Notes: a model not told the origin generated them from the sequence alone. 7,168 nucleotides of DNA from JAYEIA01 sp034659855 (GCA_034659855.1 JAYEIA010000236.1:1-7168); one strand, 5' to 3'; positions 1 through 6,288 are shown, counted from the stretch's first letter. Numbers and translations: made by a program.

Positions 1-70
1 CAAAAATCACTTAAGAATACAATTAAACAACTGTTTATAATGTAACCAATATGTTATTTTATACCGATTT

Positions 71-78
71 TACCTTTG
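71..78 (+). promoter_or_regulatory. Possible Bacteroidetes -7 box (TACCTTTG) at the cheB break
   Basis: TACCTTTG is an exact match to TAnnTTTG. It overlaps the TTG codon at 76-78 and lies 12 nt before the ATG at 91. If used, transcription would begin at about 83-86 and the first start codon would be the ATG at 91, giving a very short leader. I see no clear TTTG at the expected -33 position. The match could be chance, because the bases are also in frame with the cheB remnant. Confidence 0.3.
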
Positions 79-480
79 GCATATAGTCTTATGGTGATTT
101 CTGAACCCCGGGACAAGGAAAAAATTAAACCCAATCATATCTATTTGGCGCCGGCAAATTATCATTTATATATTGAACCGGATAATACATTCGCTCTGTC
201 AACTGAGGAACCGGTAAACCATTCACGCCCGTCAATTGATATATCTTTTGTTTCGGCAGCCTATGTTCTGAAGAAAAAACTGACCGGTATAATATTGTCA
301 GGAGCCAATAAAGACGGGGCCCAAGGTCTAAAGCAAATCGCAGAACAAAAGGGCAACGTACTGATTCAAAGCATAAAAGAAGCCCAAGTACAAACAATGC
401 CTCAATATGCCAAAGACTTAGTACCGATGGCTAAAGAATATACAATTTCAGAAATAATAGAATACATCCTTAATTGTTAA
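76..480 (+). pseudogene. cheB: 5'-truncated CheB-type protein-glutamate methylesterase (C-terminal half only)
   Basis: CheB methylesterases remove methyl groups from glutamates of chemoreceptors using a Ser-His-Asp triad. This 134-residue reading frame matches only the second half of the domain. It has the YLAPANYHLYIE segment (residues 23-34), the RPSID motif (51-55), the GIILSGANKDGA loop with the likely catalytic Asp80, and the MPQYA motif (108-112). Complete domains are about 180-200 residues, and the Ser and His motifs lie before residue 1 here. Upstream, this frame is closed by a TAA at 43-45. No frame of bases 1-75 encodes recognisable CheB sequence, so a single frameshift does not explain the loss. 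The frame opens with TTG at 76, and an ATG at 91 is equally possible. Similarity to the family begins at about residue 4-8. The remnant lacks two triad residues and should be inactive as an esterase. It could still be expressed, since the rest of the frame is intact. The gene for a GAF protein starts 10 nt downstream. Confidence 0.75.
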
Positions 481-490
481 ATTTTTCAAT

Positions 491-1249
491 ATGAATCAAC
501 GAAAGATATACATAAGTGCAGGAATAATCATTGCTTCAGTATATATTACAGCGTCTTTGTTTTTTCTTTTCGGAAACGACATCTCTGTTTTTTCTAATAA
601 TATTATCAGCACATCTTTAATTATTGTAAGTTTTTTCTTTCTGACGGTAACCTACTTTAGAGTGGTTACAAGAAAATTTAAAAAACCGGTAAAAGCAGAA
701 TCGCCTGACATTACAGAAAATGAGATAAAAGAAGAAACCAAAACTAAGGAAACATTAAAAACCACAGAAAAAGAACTAAATCAAAAAGCCGAAAAACTCG
801 GGGATAAACTATTCGGAAAAATTCCTACACGAGGAGCAACTGATACGGCACATCTTATACTCACTCGTTTTGCTGAAGAACTCAACATTGTCCAAGGTAT
901 TTTCTTCTTAAAACAAGAAAATTCAGACCGCTTTTCGTCAATTGCGAATTATGCCTATTATGCTGTTGAGCCTCCCAAAGATTTTACATACGGTGAAGGG
1001 ATTTCGGGCCAAGCAGCTAAAGAGAAAAGAATGCTCAATATTACCAATGTGCCCCCGGAATATATCACCGTACTTTCCGGACTGGGCAGCAGCTCACCAA
1101 ACAATTTATTAATTCTCCCTATTATCAAGAACGATAAAACCATTGCTGTACTTGAAGTGGCTTCATTCTCAAAATTTCCGGAATACATGGAGAAGGCTTA
1201 CAAAAATTACCAAGCAAAACTCGGAGAAACTCTCGCAACGGAGATATAG
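491..1249 (+). CDS. Membrane-anchored GAF-domain protein
   Basis: This 252-residue protein has two hydrophobic helices near the N terminus (about 6-27 and 36-59). A highly charged Lys/Glu-rich linker, probably helical, follows (about 60-110), then a C-terminal GAF domain (about 117-250). GAF features include the predicted helix AHLILTRFAEEL, the strand GIFFL, the YGEGISGQAAKEKRML segment (167-182) typical of GAF sensor domains, and the LPIIKNDKTIAVLEVAS strand pair (209-225). No kinase, cyclase or response-regulator domain follows, so the protein has a sensory or scaffold layout with no visible output. The ligand is unknown. It begins 10 nt after the cheB remnant and is probably co-transcribed with it. 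In Bacteroidota, GAF and CheB/CheR-type proteins often sit together in signalling clusters, which supports a signalling role by context. The ATG start has no Shine-Dalgarno sequence, as is usual for this phylum. The gene appears intact. Confidence 0.8.
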   Translation: MNQRKIYISAGIIIASVYITASLFFLFGNDISVFSNNIISTSLIIVSFFFLTVTYFRVVTRKFKKPVKAESPDITENEIKEETKTKETLKTTEKELNQKAEKLGDKLFGKIPTRGATDTAHLILTRFAEELNIVQGIFFLKQENSDRFSSIANYAYYAVEPPKDFTYGEGISGQAAKEKRMLNITNVPPEYITVLSGLGSSSPNNLLILPIIKNDKTIAVLEVASFSKFPEYMEKAYKNYQAKLGETLATEI

Positions 1250-1318
1250 CCCCAAAAAATCAACATTTAGAAGCTAATTATTGAGTTCTGTATAAAAAGT
1301 ATAAAGCTTTAAAGTTAA

Positions 1319-1432
1319 AGGTGTTATTTATCTAATATTCAAATAGTTACTAAAATATAAGGCTATAGTTTAGAATAGAGGTGTTATTTTGAATATGATG
1401 ATTATAAGGCTTTTACAAGACAATATTCAAAT
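1319..1432. repeat. Three short direct-repeat words, each present twice
   Basis: AGGTGTTATTT occurs at 1319-1329 and again exactly 60 bp later at 1379-1389. AATATTCAAAT occurs at 1334-1344 and 1422-1432. TATAAGGCT occurs at 1356-1364 and 1403-1411. One copy of each word lies in or at the left flank of the MITE and the other lies inside it, in a different order. They may be remnants of an earlier related insertion or a local duplication. Confidence 0.45.
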
Positions 1433-1537
1433 TTCCGGAGGTTGAGCGAAGCTGAAACCGGTTTCGGGGCTTGTTTTGCAAACAACATGCTCAACCTCCG
1501 AAAAAGCAACTTCATTTTAAACTATAGCCAAATATAA
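1353..1537. mobile_element. MITE-like non-autonomous element (169 bp, 16-bp TIRs) with 8-bp target duplication
   Basis: GGCTATAGTTTAGAAT (1361-1376) and ATTTTAAACTATAGCC (1514-1529) are inverted repeats identical at 15 of 16 positions, and the one difference would be a G-U pair in RNA. The element they bound is 169 bp. Immediately outside both ends is the same 8-bp word, AAATATAA (1353-1360 and 1530-1537), exactly abutting the repeats, as expected for a target-site duplication. The inside has no reading frame and carries a strong secondary stem (1436-1500). This is the architecture of a miniature inverted-repeat transposable element mobilised in trans. An 8-bp AT-rich duplication together with ends beginning GG is reminiscent of ISL3-family elements, but that assignment is inference and no transposase is visible. 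Confidence 0.7.
1436..1500. repeat. Internal stem with two sub-hairpins, REP-like
   Basis: CGGAGGTTGAGC (1436-1447) pairs perfectly with GCTCAACCTCCG (1489-1500). Between the arms lie a perfect 12-bp palindrome, GAAACCGGTTTC (1454-1465), and a 6-bp stem with a 3-nt loop (TTGTTT/AAACAA, 1471-1485). The result is a cruciform with two inner hairpins. The block at 1440-1459 (GGTTGAGCGAAGCTGAAACC) resembles the small REP-type palindromes that are dispersed in many bacterial genomes. It is more GC-rich than its surroundings. It lies wholly inside the MITE-like element. Confidence 0.6.
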
Positions 1538-1552
1538 TAAACGACTTATATA

Positions 1553-1585
1553 AATGCGGTTACAGACAATTTACCCTGCCGCATT
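1553..1585. repeat. Small stem-loop between the MITE and the twin hairpins
   Basis: AATGCGG (1553-1559) pairs with CCGCATT (1579-1585) around a 19-nt loop. With one bulged base the stem extends outward through ATAT on the left and its complement on the right. No T-run follows. It may be part of the structured intergenic block, but on its own it is weak. Confidence 0.35.
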
Positions 1586-1593
1586 ATATTTCA

Positions 1594-1674
1594 TATCTGC
1601 ACCTGCGTGGTGTTTTCACCACGCAGGATCTATCCGGATACAAATTCCTGTCGGGTGAAAACACCTGACAGATA
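1594..1674. repeat. Twin opposed hairpins (REPIN-like unit)
   Basis: Hairpin A (1602-1627) has a perfect 11-bp stem, CCTGCGTGGTG against CACCACGCAGG, and a TTTT loop. Hairpin B (1648-1671) has a 10-bp stem with one G-U pair, CTGTCGGGTG against CACCTGACAG, and an AAAA loop. B is an inverted copy of A. They share the 12-bp core GGTGTTTTCACC in opposite orientations and the CTG/CAG outer ends. Three stem pairs between these blocks differ on both arms so that pairing is kept. A 10-bp palindrome, TATCCGGATA (1631-1640), sits between them, and TATCTG/CAGATA (1594-1599, 1669-1674) close the unit. Two REP-like hairpins in inverse orientation are the layout of a REPIN. The alternative is a bidirectional terminator for the converging genes, although neither hairpin has an adjacent T-run. 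Confidence 0.6.
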
Positions 1675-1819
1675 CAGAATATTAATTTTTAAAACCTTAT
1701 TGACAAAACGCAATTTAATATGACGTTTGTTATACGCTAATCTTGCCTAATTCTCTAAATATCAAACAATTAACTTTACAGACTTTCAACTTTTAACCTT
1801 TTTAAACTACACTCATTAT

Positions 1820-3049
1820 TTACTCAAAATCAGGATACAACAAATATTGTTTTCTCATAACTTTATATTCAGACAATTCCTTTTGCCAAGACTGTTCAAT
1901 CTCTTCAGCAGTCATTCCCCCGGTTATTTTCTTTAGCAGCTTATTATTTCCGGCCAGTAAATTGAACCAATGTACGTTAGTAATTAATGGCTTATTTTTA
2001 GCTTTCAATAATTTATTAAAAAAAACAACATACTGCATGGTAAAGTAAGAATCGTGGTTATTCGATCGAAAATCCAAGCCGTAGCATGTTTTCCCTTCTT
2101 GCACAGGATTGGTTTGCATTTGTTCAATATCCCGAGGGGTGAATGAAAACTCACCAAATGTGCTGTCCGGGTAGCCCACCACCTGAAACGGAAATTCTGT
2201 ACCTCGTCCGATACTTACCTCAGTTGCTTCAAAGAAACACAACGACGGGTATAGCCGTATGGCCAAATCGTTGGGCAAATTCGGGGAGGGTTTAACCTTC
2301 AAACTCCAAAAATCTTTATGGCCGTAATTCAAACATTTAATAACTTTTAAATCGCAGGAAATATTGTCTTTTAACCAGCCTTCTCCGTTAATCATTAATG
2401 CCAACTCACCAACAGTCAAACCATGCACAACGGGTATCGGGTGCATTCCCGCGAATGAACGGTATTTCAAATCAAGCACCGGCCCGGCAACATAATCGCC
2501 CAAGGGATTTGGCCGGTCCAAAACCATAAACTCGACATTATTCTCCGCCGCGGCTTCCATCCCCAGATGCATACTGCTGATATAGGTATAAAAACGCACC
2601 CCCACATCTTGTATATCAAAGACCAAGATATCAATATCGGCCAGTTGAGCTGCTTTGGGCTTTCGATTATTCCCGTACATGGCAACAATCGGAATACCGG
2701 TTTTTTTATCAACGGTCGGATTAAAATGTTTTCCTCGCTCTATATTTCCGCGAAATCCGTGTTCAGGCGAAAAAATCTTAGTCACCTTAATACCTCGGAT
2801 AGTAAGGAAGTCGAGCAAGTGCTGTTCGCCCACTCTTGCTGTTTGGTTGGCTATAAGCCCTACCCTTTTGCCCTCTAAGTACCCCATATATTTTTCGGGA
2901 AGCCAAGCGGCCGGTTTTATAGTATCCGACTGAATTTTAACGGGATGCTCTTTGTCTGCAGATTTCTCCCGAGCCTGACTGCATCCATATGAACTCGCCC
3001 AAAATATTGTACTTACGGCAAACCACAAAAATACCGGCAATAATCTCAT
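1820..3049 (-). CDS. namZ: NamZ/DUF1343-family exo-beta-N-acetylmuramidase, predicted lipoprotein
   Basis: This 409-residue protein belongs to the DUF1343 (YbbC/NamZ, GH171) family. Characterised members release N-acetylmuramic acid from the non-reducing ends of peptidoglycan fragments, feeding cell-wall recycling. Visible family blocks are VGLIANQTARV (63-73), FSPEHGFRGN (93-102), DIQDVGVRFYTYISSM (145-160), VLDRPNPLGD (176-185), PSPNLPN (255-261) and SIGRGTEFPFQVVG (279-292). The C-terminal half is also complete and the length is usual for the family. The N terminus is hydrophobic and ends in SSYGC. Cys23 is a plausible lipidation site, so the enzyme is probably anchored in the envelope, with a spacer (24-50) before the catalytic domain. 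The ATG start lies 6 nt after the stop of the TPR gene, so the two are almost certainly one transcript and may be translationally coupled. The exact substrate specificity is inferred from the family. Confidence 0.87.
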   Translation of the reverse strand: MRLLPVFLWFAVSTIFWASSYGCSQAREKSADKEHPVKIQSDTIKPAAWLPEKYMGYLEGKRVGLIANQTARVGEQHLLDFLTIRGIKVTKIFSPEHGFRGNIERGKHFNPTVDKKTGIPIVAMYGNNRKPKAAQLADIDILVFDIQDVGVRFYTYISSMHLGMEAAAENNVEFMVLDRPNPLGDYVAGPVLDLKYRSFAGMHPIPVVHGLTVGELALMINGEGWLKDNISCDLKVIKCLNYGHKDFWSLKVKPSPNLPNDLAIRLYPSLCFFEATEVSIGRGTEFPFQVVGYPDSTFGEFSFTPRDIEQMQTNPVQEGKTCYGLDFRSNNHDSYFTMQYVVFFNKLLKAKNKPLITNVHWFNLLAGNNKLLKKITGGMTAEEIEQSWQKELSEYKVMRKQYLLYPDFE

Positions 3050-3055
3050 ACTCTG

Positions 3056-5218
3056 TTAGTTTTCAAGATTTATCAATAAATAATCAAGTAAAAGGTAAAT
3101 TTCAGCTTCCGAAGAACCATTTTTCAGCATATGACTTTTATCGTTCAGTATTGACTCCTTAACCTTATCATAATTAAGACTTTGAGTCGCTTTCTTGTAA
3201 AATTCCAAAGCTTCCGATTTTTTATTTTTACAGAATAAAACATGCCCGAGATTTATATAATCATGAGCCGTAGGTTTCATTTCAATGAGTTTGCTCAGAT
3301 ATTTTTCAGCTGAATCGAGTTTTCCCAAAACAAATGAACACCAGGCCAACGGTCGTTTTACTCTGATATTTTCCGGATCGAAATACTCTACTTTAAAGTA
3401 TGCTTTGAGGGCTTTTTCAAATTTCTCATCCGACAAATAACAATGTCCGATATTTGCTATAACATGAAGATTCTCGGGCTGTTGATCCTTCGCCTTTTTA
3501 TAATACAATAAGGCATTGTCATAATCGCCCAATTTTCGATAACAGAAACCAAGCTTTTTATTCAGCCAAACTGTATCGGCATTAAAAAATTCGGCTCGTT
3601 TATAATATTTCAATGCCGTTTTATAAGATTTCATTTTTTGGTAAGCAAAAGCTACTTTCTCGTAAGTTCTTTTTATACTTTTTTCTTCTTTGCTTAACAA
3701 TAAAAAGGTTTCAGCCGCTTCGGAATAGTAATTTTTTTTCAAATAAAACTCTGCAATTTTTCTTAAAACCGATTCATCCTTATTAACTATCTTGAAGAAA
3801 AGTGTGTTATGAATATCTAATTTTGAGTTGAAAAAATCCGGCAAATCATTTTTAAATCGGCTCAATTTAAAAAACCGATAGATATCTTGTATCGTTCTCG
3901 TAAAAATGAACTTATCGTCGTTTTTCGAATCTAAAATTTTATCTTCTGAAGCAACCTCATCCATGGCCTCAAGTTCCATCTTAAATAAATTCAAAATCAT
4001 TTCCTTTTGAGCTTTGGGCATCATCTCTATATTCAAACAGAATGAGTATTTGTCTGAATTACATATGTATCCTGACTTTTGCAAACCACCCGTAAACACC
4101 TCGCTGTCAAACTCTTCCGGTTCATCCGCAAAGACGTTCTTAACATCTTGATTTTCTTTATAAAAAGGCAAAAACCAGTTGGCCGATTCATTAAAAAAAC
4201 TAAAATGCTTCAACTCCGAAAATGCACTCATAAATACATCCGAGCCTTCCAATTGCATTTTAGACATTTCCTCCATTTTGCCCAACAAGTCCGAAGAATC
4301 CTTAAAAACCTCTTCCCATTCCGGGTTCTTATCCTCAATTAATTTGTCTGACAATATCTTGTCTAAGTCTAACTTTTGCTCAATTTCCGGACGAAACTTT
4401 GTCATTTCCGGAATAATTTCATTACGCAATTTTTCAGATATCTTTTCGGTCTCACGGGTTCTGATTAATTGAAGTAACACTTGCTCCAAATATCTCTCCA
4501 TTCCCTTATCATCCGATATTTGCTCAAGACGGTCTTGAAGTTCATCATATAAGGAAACTCGACTATTATAGACATAAAATGCAATAATCAAACCCACAAA
4601 TGCACGGTTCCAAATATATTTTCCGTTGATATCATAGGCATTAAACAAAGCGGTAAACTTTTTCAAGTCAAAGTAACGCAACAAGCTCATCGTAAGTGCC
4701 GAGATGATTAGGCTCTTTTCATAAAACTCCGTGTTACTGCTTTTTACACATTTAGTAATGGCGTCCAATTCACTTTCCGACAATTTATCCGTAAACCAAA
4801 TAAGTGAAAATACAGCTTGCATTTTTTGTTTACGCTCAGGACTTTCCGGATCTCCGGTCAAAGCTTTCAGATCCTCAATATACTGACGGCTTTGCGTGGT
4901 CTTACGCAAAATATTTTTTTTCTCATTACTTAGAGCTCTCGACGTATCAGACTCGAATAGTCGTTCCCGTAATTCATCATTAATTTCAAGTAACCGAATC
5001 TTTAACTTTTTCAGAATTTCTGCCCTCTGCGGATCTTCCGCATTCCGGAATGTATAATGTAACATTTGGGTATAGACCCTTTTCTGGCTATCCAAGTCAT
5101 CTTTTATCATGGATTGACCCAATTCCGTCGCACGATTTATCAGTTTTTCAAATGAAAACTGTATAGAATTGCTCAAAATTAATTGCTCAACTTGGGTATG
5201 TAATTTATCTTGACTCAT
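3056..5218 (-). CDS. 720-aa TPR-repeat protein, function unknown
   Basis: The C-terminal third is a run of about six tetratricopeptide repeats: about 484-515, 521-550, 551-584, 585-618, 619-651 and 652-682. Each has the usual pattern of an aromatic or small residue near position 8 and Ala-Leu-x-x-Tyr-x-Lys-Ala in the second helix, for example GDYDNALLYYKKAKDQQP and EKFEKALKAYFKVEYFDP. TPR arrays bind peptides or proteins. The first 480 or so residues are charged and predicted largely helical, with no motif I recognise. No signal peptide or membrane segment is evident, so it is probably cytoplasmic. Acidic stretches occur around 296-325 and 360-375. It precedes the namZ-like gene by 6 nt and is likely the first gene of that operon. 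The ATG start follows an AT-rich leader with no Shine-Dalgarno sequence and no perfect TAnnTTTG box on this strand. The role is unknown, and a scaffold or regulatory partner is a guess from context. Confidence 0.85.
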   Translation of the reverse strand: MSQDKLHTQVEQLILSNSIQFSFEKLINRATELGQSMIKDDLDSQKRVYTQMLHYTFRNAEDPQRAEILKKLKIRLLEINDELRERLFESDTSRALSNEKKNILRKTTQSRQYIEDLKALTGDPESPERKQKMQAVFSLIWFTDKLSESELDAITKCVKSSNTEFYEKSLIISALTMSLLRYFDLKKFTALFNAYDINGKYIWNRAFVGLIIAFYVYNSRVSLYDELQDRLEQISDDKGMERYLEQVLLQLIRTRETEKISEKLRNEIIPEMTKFRPEIEQKLDLDKILSDKLIEDKNPEWEEVFKDSSDLLGKMEEMSKMQLEGSDVFMSAFSELKHFSFFNESANWFLPFYKENQDVKNVFADEPEEFDSEVFTGGLQKSGYICNSDKYSFCLNIEMMPKAQKEMILNLFKMELEAMDEVASEDKILDSKNDDKFIFTRTIQDIYRFFKLSRFKNDLPDFFNSKLDIHNTLFFKIVNKDESVLRKIAEFYLKKNYYSEAAETFLLLSKEEKSIKRTYEKVAFAYQKMKSYKTALKYYKRAEFFNADTVWLNKKLGFCYRKLGDYDNALLYYKKAKDQQPENLHVIANIGHCYLSDEKFEKALKAYFKVEYFDPENIRVKRPLAWCSFVLGKLDSAEKYLSKLIEMKPTAHDYINLGHVLFCKNKKSEALEFYKKATQSLNYDKVKESILNDKSHMLKNGSSEAEIYLLLDYLLINLEN

Positions 5219-5311
5219 ATTTTTCTTAGCTTATATCTGTTTAATCCGTTAAATTAATTAAAATTTTACAGACGGCGATATTTTCAAGTTTTTTATTTAT
5301 GTACACATTCT

Positions 5312-5319
5312 TAATTTTG
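5312..5319 (+). promoter_or_regulatory. Putative Bacteroidetes promoter -7 box for the methyltransferase gene
   Basis: TAATTTTG matches TAnnTTTG exactly, 14 nt before the ATG at 5334. It lies in the 115-bp divergent spacer (5219-5333), next to a run of nine A. The -33 region is a T-rich stretch (5289-5297) without a perfect TTTG. A start site about 5-7 nt downstream would leave a leader of under 10 nt. The minus-strand TPR gene has no equally good box in this spacer. Confidence 0.55.
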
Positions 5320-5333
5320 TAAAAAAAAACCAA

Positions 5334-6137
5334 ATGCCCGGCTTTAAAAACCTCGTTTTTCGATTATCGGCTTACTTCAAATACCTTCTTTCAGCCAAAC
5401 ACCGTAAAGGACATGGAATACACTCTCCGTTTATGTATAAACTTGTCAGTGAAATTTTTCAAAAAACAGGCAACTACTACAGTCTGTTCCCTATTGAAAG
5501 ACAAAGAAAAAAATTTCTGCAAAACAAAACAATAATTGAGCCCCGTGATTTTGGGGCCGGTTCCTCAATAAATTCTCATCAAAAGAAAAAACTGAGTGAT
5601 ATTGCAAAACATTCTACTATAAATAAGAAATACGGCAGACTGTTATTTCGTCTAATCAATCATTTTGAACCCCAAACAATGTTGGAGTTCGGAACATCGC
5701 TGGGTATCAGCAGTATGTACATGGCTGCACCAAACAGTAAATCAAAAATATACAGTTTGGAGGGTTGCCCCAATATTTCAAAACAAGCACAAGAAGCCCA
5801 TAAAAATTTAAATTTCAATACAATTGAATTAATCAACGGAGAATTTTCTGATACGCTTCCTTTGGTACTCTCAAAGATAAAGCAACTTGACTTGGTGTAC
5901 TTTGACGGAAATCACAAAAAACAACCCACGCTAAACTATTTTAAACAATGCCTGCGCAAAGCACACAATGATTCCGTATTTATTTTTGATGATATTCATT
6001 GGTCTGAAGATATGCAAGACGCCTGGAAAGAAATAAAAAGACATCCTGAAATAACTCAAACCGTTGATATTTTTCGTTTCGGAATTGTGTTCTTTAAACA
6101 AGAGTTATCCAAAGAGAATTTTACGATTTGGTTCTGA
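5334..6137 (+). CDS. Class I SAM-dependent methyltransferase (O-methyltransferase-like)
   Basis: This 267-residue protein has a Rossmann-type methyltransferase core. The SAM-binding motif I is MLEFGTSLGISSMYMA (116-131). The acidic strand-2 end is YSLEGCP (140-146). A motif-IV-like segment is LDLVYFDGNHKK (185-196), and FIFDDIHWS (216-224) follows, as in O-methyltransferases that bind a metal through Asp residues. The N-terminal extension holds GHGIHSPFMYKL (26-37) and DFGAGS (72-77), blocks I associate with a methyltransferase group common in Bacteroidota. The substrate is unknown. No signal peptide is present, so it is cytoplasmic. The gene stands alone, divergent from the TPR-namZ unit and probably transcribed from the TAATTTTG box. 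The ATG at 5334 is chosen because the N-terminal family block begins soon after it. The gene is intact. Confidence 0.82.
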   Translation: MPGFKNLVFRLSAYFKYLLSAKHRKGHGIHSPFMYKLVSEIFQKTGNYYSLFPIERQRKKFLQNKTIIEPRDFGAGSSINSHQKKKLSDIAKHSTINKKYGRLLFRLINHFEPQTMLEFGTSLGISSMYMAAPNSKSKIYSLEGCPNISKQAQEAHKNLNFNTIELINGEFSDTLPLVLSKIKQLDLVYFDGNHKKQPTLNYFKQCLRKAHNDSVFIFDDIHWSEDMQDAWKEIKRHPEITQTVDIFRFGIVFFKQELSKENFTIWF

Positions 6138-6141
6138 TAAA

Positions 6142-6246
6142 TATACTTTAAATGGTTTAATTATTTAATGATATAATGATACAATAACTTGCTATTCAAC
6201 AAAGACACTCTTTGTAAAAGTCAAATTATTAACCGTTTAAAGTATA
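6142..6246. repeat. 105-bp segment bounded by 16-bp inverted repeats
   Basis: TATACTTTAAATGGTT (6142-6157) and AACCGTTTAAAGTATA (6231-6246) are inverted repeats matching at 15 of 16 positions, with the one mismatch a possible G-U pair. They begin 5 nt after the methyltransferase stop codon. Inside is a hairpin, ACAAAG-ACACT-CTTTGT (6199-6215). No duplicated target site flanks the repeats, and no T-run follows as in an intrinsic terminator. It could be a decayed small mobile element, a long-range terminator fold or an invertible segment. I cannot decide between these. Confidence 0.5.
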
Positions 6247-6280
6247 CAAAGAAATGATTTTAACAATAATAAAAAATACC

Positions 6281-6288
6281 TATCTTTG
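6281..6288 (+). promoter_or_regulatory. Putative Bacteroidetes promoter -7 box for the ABC ATPase gene
   Basis: TATCTTTG matches TAnnTTTG exactly and lies 47 nt before the ATG at 6336. This predicts a start at about 6293-6295 and a 5' leader of about 40 nt. The -33 region (ATTTTAA at about 6257-6263) is T-rich but not a perfect TTTG. It lies just downstream of the inverted-repeat segment at 6142-6246. Confidence 0.6.

Larger units (their letters stand above)
1250..1819. other. Convergent intergenic region rich in palindromes, no gene
   Basis: The 570 bp between the stop codons of the GAF gene (+) and the namZ-like gene (-) hold no convincing reading frame, tRNA or known RNA. Starting from the left they contain a 10-bp palindrome (1302-1311, TAAAGCTTTA), short duplicated words (1319-1432), a MITE-like element (1361-1529), a small stem-loop (1553-1585) and a twin-hairpin unit (1594-1674). 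The stretch 1690-1819 is plain AT-rich sequence with nothing I can support. No hairpin is followed directly by a T-run in the classic intrinsic-terminator form. Strong hairpins between two converging genes could still act in termination on both strands. Confidence 0.75.

Noticed and set aside
958..1188. A minus-strand 76-aa frame inside the GAF gene
   Set aside because: It is antisense to a well-supported domain and shows no protein features of its own.
1436..1500. An integron attC site, because GTTGAGC (1441-1447) fits GTTRRRY and GCTCAAC (1489-1495) fits RYYYAAC
   Set aside because: In attC sites the order is RYYYAAC first and GTTRRRY last. Here the order is reversed, and there is no integrase or cassette array.
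1700..1721. Sigma70-like TTGACA (1700-1705) with TAATAT (1716-1721)
   Set aside because: The spacing is only 10 bp, the phylum does not use this promoter form, and no gene follows in this convergent spacer.
1250..1819. A CRISPR array or tRNA in the repeat-rich intergenic region
   Set aside because: The repeats are inverted and few, with no regular direct-repeat and spacer pattern, and no cloverleaf with tRNA-conserved bases was found.
2467..2933. Several 81-103 aa frames on both strands within the namZ-like gene
   Set aside because: They overlap conserved family blocks of the real gene and are low-quality shadow frames.
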